The position numbers and the translations under genes are program-made. This document shows, one piece after another, positions 56,615 through 64,000 of a stretch of DNA of 64,000 bases. This stretch comes from CAWFFV01 sp963814985 (GTDB taxonomy: Bacteria > Chloroflexota > Ktedonobacteria > Ktedonobacterales > Ktedonobacteraceae): NCBI GenBank assembly GCA_963814985.1, contig CAWFFV010000029.1, positions 372,001 through 436,000 on the forward strand, given 5' to 3'. The notes below the pieces were generated by a model. The model ran no database searches. It was not told where the DNA came from and was given only the letters and a program-made list of their open reading frames with translations. How positions within the stretch are numbered: the first letter of the stretch is position 1; every line of letters starts with the position of its first letter.

Positions 56615-57778
56615 CTACTTTCTTTTGACAATAACAAAGGTTTGATCATCAGATTGCTTGTATCCCTGTGTGAATTGGGAGATGGTAGTAAGCAGTTCGG
56701 TGCCGATCTGGCTTGAGGGCAGAGTAGCCAGTGCTTCCACTGTTTTGAGTAATTGCTCATACCCAAACATCTCACCAGCGGCATTGAAACTTTCGCATAA
56801 CCCATCAGTTCCGGCAACGAGCACGTCGTTGGAGTGAAATGGGAGGCGGTGATTCTGGCAGGAACTTGTGGAAAGGATGCCCAGCCCAGGAGCATCGGCT
56901 GCTAGCAATACTGCCGGGCCACCGCTGGGACAATAAATAACGGGAGAGTGCCCAGCATTGGCATAGAGCAGGTGTTCTGTGATGGGGTCGTAGCAACCGG
57001 TGAATATGGTTACAAACATTCCTACTTCTGTCAAGTCACCATAGAGATCTTCACTCATGCGAGCCAGCATGGCTTTTGGATCTGCCTGAGGCAGAGAGCG
57101 TACCGTCGTATGAAGGACGGCATGTGTCATGGTCATCAGTAATGCGGCTGGGAGTCCTTTGCCACTGACATCACCGATGGCAAAGGCAAAAGGGTGAGTC
57201 GTGTATGAGAGAAAGTCGTAGAAATCTCCCCCGACCTGTTCTGCTGGATGACAATGTGCATAGATATCCAATTCATTGACCTGGGGAAATTTTTGTGGAA
57301 GGAGCCGTAACTGAACCGTCGCAGCCATCTCAATCTGTGTTGTGAGTTGCTGTTCGAGGTGTTTGCGCTCAGTAATATCGATATGGGCGACCACGGCTCC
57401 TTTATTCTGTGGAAGAGGGGTGGCATTCATCAGATACCAGCCCTGCCTTGTAGGCGAAAAACAGGGGTATTCTAAGGTGAAGGAAGATTGTGTTCCCCCC
57501 AAGACAGCCTCAATACCTGCTGAGGCTTCTGGAGCTAGTTCAGCAGATACTCCCTGAGCTTCTCTGCATATCTGTAGATAATTCATCCCCACACCGGTAC
57601 GCTCCAGGCGATCAGGTCTACAAGATTCTCGCGCCATGCGTCTCCATGCTTCATTAACAACGAAAATTTTTCCGTTAGTATCCAGGACTGCTGTGATGAT
57701 GTTGAGCGAGTCTAAGATGGCCTGAGCGAAAGATTCTCCGGTTTGCGGCTGATCTTCTCTGTGCTGTTTGCGTAACAT
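56615..57778 (-). CDS. PAS domain-containing PP2C/SpoIIE-type serine phosphatase
   Basis: 387 aa. A PAS domain (residues 20-140, ILDSLNIITAVLDTNGKIFVVN through AVVAHIDITERKHLEQQL) is followed by a short helical linker and a PP2C-type SpoIIE phosphatase domain (160-385) with the metal-binding segments VGGDFYDF, GDVSGKGLPAALLM, ANAGHSP, GTDGL and DDQTFVIVK. It resembles RsbU/RsbP-like phosphatases that control anti-anti-sigma factors; the partner is not in the window. Start chosen at ATG 57778, with AGAAGG 7 bases upstream; the longer frame to 57835 lacks a site. Confidence 0.9.
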   Translation of the reverse strand: MLRKQHREDQPQTGESFAQAILDSLNIITAVLDTNGKIFVVNEAWRRMARESCRPDRLERTGVGMNYLQICREAQGVSAELAPEASAGIEAVLGGTQSSFTLEYPCFSPTRQGWYLMNATPLPQNKGAVVAHIDITERKHLEQQLTTQIEMAATVQLRLLPQKFPQVNELDIYAHCHPAEQVGGDFYDFLSYTTHPFAFAIGDVSGKGLPAALLMTMTHAVLHTTVRSLPQADPKAMLARMSEDLYGDLTEVGMFVTIFTGCYDPITEHLLYANAGHSPVIYCPSGGPAVLLAADAPGLGILSTSSCQNHRLPFHSNDVLVAGTDGLCESFNAAGEMFGYEQLLKTVEALATLPSSQIGTELLTTISQFTQGYKQSDDQTFVIVKRK

Positions 57779-58050
57779 ATAAGCACCTTCTATGATCAAA
57801 TGGAGGCTTCTCTTATCAGAGAGCTTTAGGGACAATGCCTATGTTTCTCTATGATTTCATCCTACCATGGGACCACAAGCTCAGAAATATCTTGAGATAC
57901 TCCATGCCTATGTGGGTTGGCTCCCTAAACGATCGCGAAGATGTTCTCGTACAAAGCCGTTTCCTGATCCAAATGTGCCCAAACGACCGCGAAGGTATCC
58001 TCGTAAAAATCCTTTGAGTCCGTTCACCGTTTCATGGAGCTGTACCTGTC
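57779..58050. other. gap with a short direct repeat
   Basis: No gene is supported here. Two imperfect direct copies of about 45 bases lie at about 57926-57970 and 57971-58015, sharing AAACGAYCGCGAAG and CTCGTA. Frames on both strands cover it, but none has a ribosome site or recognised family. It may be a remnant of a coding repeat. Confidence 0.4.
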
Positions 58051-58893
58051 TCACTTCATTTGCCTGTTTTTCGTCCGTATGCGGTCATACAGCTCTTCCA
58101 TTACACTGATAAACGATGCATCTTTGTGCCAGAATGGTGGATAGTCTCCCTGTTTCTTAATCAGCAGTGCCGGGACGCTTGCTCGTGATGCGGTAGCCAG
58201 TGATGCGGGCAGTCTTTTCGCGCCGGTCCAGAACTCTTTGTGACTGGCCACTACTGTGATCGGTTCCCTGGTTGGGCGGGTATAGTAGGACTCAACCGGT
58301 TCCACTGGAATATCATCTGATATCAGTGCCGATGCCAGGATCTGCCCGAGTGGTGACGAATCAGTTCGGTATGCAGGTCGTCTCTGGAGAGTCCCCGCAA
58401 TTCAAACATCACGAAAGGATCGTGGTCCAGGTCAGACGCCAGGAGGTAGTAGACACCGGCAATATGTTTGCAGGGATTTGCATAGTCTGGGCATGAACAG
58501 GTAGTCACGAAATCTCGCTCGCTATGTGGCAGAAAGATGCAGACCCAGATTGGAGAAAGCATCCTCAATCGTATCAGGCATCTCGTTCATCAGTAGTTTC
58601 GTGACCAGGTCCGCACGTGATGCTATCTGGCGGATGACTTTCGTCCAGTTGGGAGCAGTGATCGCTTTGATCGTGATGGAGGTCTCGGTAGATGGGTTCT
58701 TTGTAGACGCCAAAGTATGGGTTGATCGAACCTCGCACTTTGGCTGTGACCGTGCCGTTGGCTCAGCTTGTAGTCGAGGATGCGCCCATCCATTGGCATA
58801 GGACCGCCCGCGTCCAAGGCGGGCTGGATCGGTGAACTCTTCCAGGGCCGCAATAAAGCGCTGGCCCCACCAGGTACGGCTGAACTGTGCCAT
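58051..58893 (-). pseudogene. SWIM zinc finger protein, several frameshifts
   Basis: Restored length about 280 aa. The start MAQFSRTWWGQRFIAALEEF and LGRGRSYANG is typical of SWIM proteins that partner bacterial SNF2 helicases. The VRGSINPYFGVYKEP segment is found only in a second frame, then TSITIKAITAPNWTKVI and AFSNLGLHL in the first, and the zinc motif CSCPDYANPCKH (CxCx6CxH) in another; the C-terminus is in a further shifted frame and stops at 58051. At least four indels are needed. The zinc motif itself is intact. Start ATG at 58893, six bases after the helicase stop, so both are one operon. Confidence 0.75.
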
Positions 58894-58898
58894 CGTTC

Positions 58899-61800
58899 TC
58901 ACTCCAGGACCGCGCTGCGTCGCAGCGCGATCAGTTCTTTGAAAGTATCGTTGTCAAGCTCCGTTAGCCAGGACTCATCGGTTCCCCATGACCAGTGAGG
59001 AGAGCCGTTTCTTGTCCTCGATCATCGCGTCGATACGCTCTTCCATCGTGCCCATGGCCACAAACTTGTGCACAAAGACGTTCTTGCGCTGACCGATGCG
59101 AAAAGCGCGGTCGGTTGCCTGATCTTCAACCGCAGGGGTTCCACCAGCGATCGAAGTGGAAGACGTGGTTCGCCTTGGTCAGATTCAGGCCAACGCCGCC
59201 CGCCCGCAGGGAGAGAATGAACACTGACGGTTCGGTCTCGGGGTCTTGGAACTCGGTAATCATCTGGTCTCGCCGTGACCACGTTGGTTCCGCCGTGCAG
59301 ATAGTACGTGTTGTAATGCTTGCGTATGCGCAAGATACCGCTCTAGCGCGTCTGCCAATCTCCGTGAACTGGGTAAAGATGAGCGCGCTCTCGCCGCTCT
59401 CAATCACCTCTTCGATCATCTCTCCTAGGCGCTGAAGCTTGTGAGAGCGCTCGCTGGTGAAGGCGCTGCCATCCTGCAGAAACTGCGCTGGATGGTTACA
59501 GATCTGCTTGAGCCTCAGGAGGGTGGAGAAGATCAGGCCCTTGCGCTGGATACCTTCGGCCTCATTGAGTTGTTCCGCGACATCTTTGACGACAGCCTCG
59601 TAGAGAGAAGCTTGTTCGGGCGTGAGGGTGCAATACATCTTCTGCTCGATCTTGTCTGGCAGATCGTCGATAATGCGTTTGTCGGTCTTAACACGTCGCA
59701 GGATGAAAGGTTCTACAAGCTTCTTTAAGGTCGCCGACCTGGTCAGATCATTGCTCCTTCTGGATGGGCATCTCGAAGGTTTTGCGGAACTGTGCTTCCT
59801 TGCCCAGGTAGCCTGGATTGAGGAAGTTGAAGATGGACCACAGATCGCGCAGGCGGTTCTCGACAGGCGTGCCAGTCAAGGCAAGTCGATGTGGCGCAGT
59901 GAGCTTGAGAATCGCGCGTGTCTGGGCCGCCTGTGGATTCTTGATGTTCTGGGCCTCGTCGACCACAACGCGATGCCACTCCAGGCCCGCAAGAGCTTTT
60001 CGTCCAGACGGGCCAACGCGAAAGAAGTCAGGACAACATCGTGCATTTGACATGCTGTAGTGAAGGTTTGCTCATCTTTGAGCCGTGTGCTACCCTGATG
60101 TACCAGTGTACGCAGTTGCGGCGCAAAGCGCTCAATCTCTTTGCGCCAGTTGCCAAGCACGGACGTTGGCGCGATAACCAGGGTTGGTGGCACACCATCG
60201 TCCTTCTCTCGCTCAAGGAGAAGATGGGCAATGACCTCCAGGGTTTTACCCAGACCCATGTCATCTGCTAGACAGGGGTTCAAGCCCAGATTTTCCAGAT
60301 ACTGCAGCCAGGCGACGCCGCGCTTCTGGTAGTCGCGCAAGGTTCCCTGTAAGGCATGTGGATCTTCAATAGGGCGAACGCATTCTTGTCATGGAGCTGG
60401 GACAGCATGTCCTGTAGGGTCTGGTCGTGATCCCATTCCAGATCGTCCTCGGCCTCCGTTCCGATCTTCAGTAGATCCAGGAGCGTGATCTCGGGATCCT
60501 CGTGCTGGTGCGTCTGCCAGAATTCGAGGAGTTGCTGCATCTTATCGCGATCCAACTCCATCCACTCTCCCCGGAACTGGACCAGAGGTGTTTTGGCATT
60601 GACGAGTTGTTGCCATTCTTCTTCCGTGACCACCTGGCCCCCAACTGACAGTTGATACTCGTAGGTGATGATCGTATTGAGGTTGAGGTGGCCATGACTG
60701 GTTGTGGCTGTTCCCTTGGGTGAGCGCACGGGCAGTTTTGAGGCGGATCTTTCGTGCGCTGACGCCCCTCGGGTGTCCACCATGCTGGAACGATCACGAT
60801 GTAGCCAGCGTCTTCAAGTACCCAGGCGCTCTCTTTCAAGAAACGCAAATACCTTGTCCAGAGTGAGGTGGCACCCGGTTGGGCGATCTGTGGCCAGTCC
60901 CTTCCCAGACAGTGGGATAGATCCGTGCGGCATATCCCAGGGCCAGCAACAGATTTTTCTCGAAGTCCTGGCCGAAGTGTCGGGTGGCCTCAGCACGGGC
61001 TTGTGGCTTGAGACGCCAATAAACGTCCAGACTTAGCTTGAGTGAAGGATCATGCTTGGCCGCGACGAGGAAGTGTAGTTGCCAGTTGTCGATATCGGTG
61101 GAGGGTGCCTCCTCCAGTCGGAAGCAGAGGGTGAAGCCAGCCTCTGTATGCGCTTTGGTGAGGTTTGTGCGCCAGGCCAGCCAGTGCTTGTAGTTCTCCA
61201 GTGCATCAGCGGAATCCTGCGATAGGGCTGGTCGGTATGGGTAAACACAGTTGTACAGGAGTGTGCCTGCGATCTGCTGGTCGAATTTTGCGGTAAAGGG
61301 CGTCCCGGTGACAATATCATGCAGGAGGCACTCTGAGAAGTGGCGGAGCAAGGATTCTTTGTCAAACAACGCCGCATCGTCCGGACTATTGAGTCCTGCG
61401 GTGCATACTCCTGGCATGGCAGCAACATAGCGCTGGATGGTTGTTTCATAGGTATCAGACAGCAATTCCCACGCAGGGTGTAGTGCGAAACTGGGATCGT
61501 TCTTTGCCTTTTTGCCCTTGGTCCTGGTGGACGGAGAGTGCTTGATACTTGAGTGCAGGGATATACTGGTCTTTGGCGATGATACCTTTGAGCATCTGGC
61601 TATACTGATACCAGAACAAGAGATCCGCTCCCATCTGGAAATCCTCGGCCACATGGAGCGCGATGAAATGGATGTCGTTGAGTGCTGTGATGACATCTGG
61701 CACCTGGTAGCAGCAGACCTCCCAGGGCGCTAGCTCAAACTCTGTAGGGATCTCCTCATCTACATAGCGTAGCAATTCGAAGGAGGGAGATGGCTTACCC

Positions 61801-62054
61801 GCAGCCGTTGGGAGCAGAAAATATTTCATACAGAAGGTGCGTACCAATGCGTCAGACATAAACTCCCGCAGGCCCAGTTTCTCCATGAGAAACGTGGCCA
61901 GAGCTGTGTGGGCAAGATGCCTGGGGTGAACGATGTTCGCACCACGCCGTGACGTGCTCAGTGGTGTATCTGTCTCTACCCACAAGTAGAAGACGCCTTT
62001 CTGGATGAACTCGTGTACGTCGTCGGGAATCCAGGTTCCATGGAGAACATGCAT
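58899..62054 (-). pseudogene. SNF2-family DEAD/DEAH-box helicase, many frameshifts
   Basis: Restored length about 1,050 aa. The N-terminal half (HGTWIPDDVHEFIQKGVFYLW onward) is the long accessory region of bacterial SNF2 (HelZ-like) proteins. Helicase motifs are then seen in shifting frames: DDMGLGKTLE (motif I), VVVDEAQNIKN (II), ALTGTPVEN (III), ALIFTQFTE, LRAGGVGLNL (V) and DQATDRAFRIGQ (VI). The C-terminal ESWLTELDNDTFKELI is reached only after a slip in GGGG near 58985. About nine indels are needed (near 61515, 60890, 60770, 60360, 60000, 59752, 59340, 59285, 59140 and 58985). Ribosome site AGGAG is 6 bases before ATG 62054. Would remodel or translocate on DNA with the SWIM partner; non-functional if the indels are real. 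Confidence 0.82.
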
Positions 62055-62876
62055 ATAGTACTCCTAAGGTGAATGACAGCCGTGTATGTGCGTGTGACCA
62101 GGCGGATCAGTTGCTCATCCGGTGTCTCTCCTGGTGAGGACCACGTCACGTACCTCTCTGCCGTACTCACTCAATATCGCATAAAATAGATGTCACAGAA
62201 AGTTCCTCCTGCGACACATAACAATTATACAAGTGTTGTCAACTGAGTTGGTTGGAGGAAAATGTCGCCAGGATTGCAAATAAGTTCGTATAAGAGAAAT
62301 TATTTTTCTTTCATGATCTTGTTAGGCGTGACCGGAGTGAACAAGGTGTCGCGTGTCGGACCGAACCCCAAACTGTCAAGTTAATTTTCGGTCATTCCTA
62401 TTCTGGTACTGTTGTTGGGAAGCAAGCCTCTTAAACCTGATCATATAGAGCCAGGGAATGTCAATCGTACTCTATAGCAGGTCCCCTAACCTGTTTGTGT
62501 ACTCAGGAAAATGAGCATATACAATGAAATATGGTGTATTAGACAATTGAGGGGATGAAAAAACAAACATGTTATACCTGTATTTTGAATGTTAGCCATA
62601 TTTTTAATGTTTATCTCATAATCTACTGGTAAAATATGCATGGAGCATTGCCAGCTCTCTGCTACTTAAGGATGTGGTTGGTGGTATGGACGATTTCCCC
62701 GACTGTGGCCAAGGATGTCTCCTACGTCGGCTGAAAAGATTCCAATCTTGATCCATGTGTGCGAGCAATCTCGCATCCTGATAACGTCATGCCTGCTGCT
62801 AACCTTCATAGAGCAGTGAAGAGAAGACGTTTAGAAGCACGTGGATAAAAAACCTTCTAGCAAAGGAGTACCTATC
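62055..62876. other. intergenic region without a supported gene
   Basis: About 820 bases between divergent genes. Small inverted repeats are seen: GACCGAA/TTCGGTC around 62357-62397, and a hairpin TGCGAG-CAAT-CTCGCA at 62760-62775. No tRNA or conserved frame. AAAGGAG near 62862 is the ribosome site of the DoxX-like gene. Confidence 0.5.
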
Positions 62877-63494
62877 ATGGCTTTTCAATCAAAATTTGTA
62901 GCGTCTTTGCAACGTCTTCCGGCGCTATTACTCTCTCAACGATCCAGATGGATTGGGATTTTGCGCATCGCTTTTGGGATGACCTGGGCTTTAGCGGCCT
63001 GGCTCAAGTGGCAACCCGAGTTTATCAAGGCATTTGCTTCTATGATCAAGGATGGAATGGAGGGTCAACCGCATATTGTGCAGATATGGATAACCTTCTG
63101 GGCAAATATCATCACTGTGAACCCGTCACTTTTTGCCTATTTAGTAGCAACAACAGAGACAGCCATTGCCGTTTGTTTCTTACTTGGCATATTCACGAAT
63201 ACGGCCTGTGTTGTTAGTATCCTCCTCTCATTGGGCATCTGGTCGGTTGCGGAAGGATTTGGTGGTCCCTATATTCCAGGCCAGACAGTAGATATCGGGA
63301 CAGCACTTCCCTATGCTCTGCTTTCGGCGACGATGTTGTGTACTGCCGCAGGTCAGTATTATGGATTGGACCGCCTGCTGACACCCAGATTGGGGCGTTT
63401 TGGTTTCCTTGCCAGTGGCCCCATGCCATCTCCAAGACCAATGCCCTCTCTTCATGAGGAAGCAGTTGCTCTCTCGGAAAGTACCATATCTTGA
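62877..63494 (+). CDS. DoxX/DoxD-like integral membrane protein
   Basis: 205 aa with four to five hydrophobic helices: WIGILRIAFGMTWALAAWLKW, IWITFWANIITVNPSLFAYLV, TTETAIAVCFLLGIFT, VVSILLSLGIWSVAEGFGG and ALPYALLSATMLCTAAGQYYGLD. This pattern and the GPYIPGQTVDIGTAL loop match DoxX/TQO-small-subunit-DoxD-like proteins, which associate with quinone-linked oxidoreductases or act in membrane redox homeostasis. Start at ATG 62877 with AAAGGAG 8 bases upstream; the longer frame from 62841 lacks a site. Single gene. Confidence 0.82.
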   Translation: MAFQSKFVASLQRLPALLLSQRSRWIGILRIAFGMTWALAAWLKWQPEFIKAFASMIKDGMEGQPHIVQIWITFWANIITVNPSLFAYLVATTETAIAVCFLLGIFTNTACVVSILLSLGIWSVAEGFGGPYIPGQTVDIGTALPYALLSATMLCTAAGQYYGLDRLLTPRLGRFGFLASGPMPSPRPMPSLHEEAVALSESTIS

Positions 63495-63533
63495 CACTCT
63501 CCGCGCCAAAGTGACGGGGATTTTTCCTTCATC

Positions 63534-63580
63534 CAGACCGCTTGCTCGTCTCTCCAAACGAGAGACGAGCAAGCGGTCTG
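63534..63580 (+). terminator. long hairpin after the DoxX-like gene
   Basis: Perfect 21-bp stem with a 5-base loop CAAAC, beginning CAGACCGCTTGCTCGTC, 40 bases after the stop. No T run follows; it may still stop transcription or protect the 3' end. Confidence 0.6.
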
Positions 63581-63794
63581 TCCAGAGGCGTTCGATGAGT
63601 TCTGCTCATCGGTTCCCGTGTGCCCTATGGTACGTTGCAACACCACACCATACTCATGACAGATGTGAGTACGCAGCGCAACTTTCCAAACTGCAGAATG
63701 AGGGTTCATAGCGTATACTTGTACTTATAATGAATGGTTTGTATTTGTATTACCTGCAGAGCGAAACAGGCGGAAGAAGGGAGATCGAAAGGCG

Positions 63795-64000
63795 ATGATG
63801 GCATGCAGGTCTCTCTTTAGTAGACGAAAGATTTCTTTGACTATGCATACCCACCCATCTGAGCATGAACGTCATCAACGAAGGGTTCATAAGAGCCGTC
63901 TGCAGCGCTTCCTGCTCACTTTTAATTCCTGAGCCTCACAGCGATCATCGTCTTCGTTCTTGTTATCTATCAGCCATGGCATATGCTAAACACGCCTGAG
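63795..64000 (+). CDS. partial gene, N-terminus of a single-pass membrane protein, possibly frameshifted
   Basis: The frame from ATG 63795 (MMACRSLFSRRKISL) runs through the basic stretch HERHQRRVHKSRLQRFLLTF and then meets a stop, while the next frame continues as LTAIIVFVLVIYQPWHMLNT, a good membrane helix, to the window end. One indel near 63928 in TTTTAATTCC would join them to a type-II membrane topology. GAAAGGCG precedes the ATG. Function cannot be assigned. Confidence 0.4.

Noticed and set aside
58995..60340. several plus-strand frames opposite the SNF2 gene
   Set aside because: Helicase motifs I-VI are all on the minus strand; the plus frames are shadows.

Overview
The window looks like a chromosomal segment of a filamentous soil Chloroflexota of the class Ktedonobacteria. 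This is inferred from the gene content: a single-sheath contractile injection cluster, AAA-LuxR regulators, an atypical Ser/Thr kinase, a CrtI/CruF/CruG carotenoid locus, a very large exopolysaccharide locus, choice-of-anchor secreted proteins and an SNF2/SWIM pair. It is not proven by any marker gene. No rRNA, tRNA or CRISPR array was seen.

Layout. (1) 1-6.0 kb, minus strand: the left part of a phage-tail-like contractile injection system: sheath, tube, a zinc-motif baseplate-like protein, a Pro/Thr-rich protein and a Pvc16-like (DUF4255) protein. It probably continues beyond base 1. (2) 6.0-12.6 kb: an ABM-like small protein, an AAA-LuxR regulator, a Ser/Thr kinase with changed catalytic motifs, an aminotransferase and an NRAMP-type transporter. 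(3) 12.7-18.2 kb, minus: an overlapping carotenoid operon, crtB, CruG-like glycosyltransferase, CruF-acyltransferase fusion and crtI, suited to making an acylated carotenoid glycoside. (4) 18.3-46.2 kb: an exopolysaccharide region in three blocks. The first is DegT aminotransferase (minus) divergent from a phosphoglycosyl transferase, Gfo/Idh oxidoreductase, repeat-tailed flippase, SGNH hydrolase and lytic transglycosylase (plus). The second is a minus-strand operon of Wzz-like protein, CpsD-like ATPase, 43-aa membrane protein, polymerase/ligase, three glycosyltransferases and an FkbM methyltransferase. The third is a plus-strand run of acetyltransferase, flavoprotein, ATP-grasp, FemAB-like protein, NodB-like deacetylase and a huge repeat-containing secreted protein. 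(5) 46.3-50.8 kb: a chagasin-like inhibitor, a Tat-exported cholesterol-oxidase-like enzyme (broken), a membrane PilJ-type sensor ending in a SWIM zinc motif and an IS200/IS605-type non-autonomous element. (6) 51.2-53.1 kb: a mannosyl-3-phosphoglycerate synthase coupled to a histidine phosphatase, probably a mannosylglycerate pathway. (7) 53.1-57.8 kb: a TetR-ABC exporter operon and a PAS-PP2C phosphatase. (8) 58.0-64 kb: broken SWIM and SNF2 genes, a DoxX-like membrane protein and the start of a truncated gene.

A pervasive feature is single-base frameshifts, about 30 in total. Some of those that can be located lie in short homopolymers, and several fall inside otherwise well-conserved genes. 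I treat most as draft-sequence indels and annotate the full-length gene across them. The repeat protein at 40.8-44.8 kb also has a nonsense codon, so real decay cannot be excluded there.
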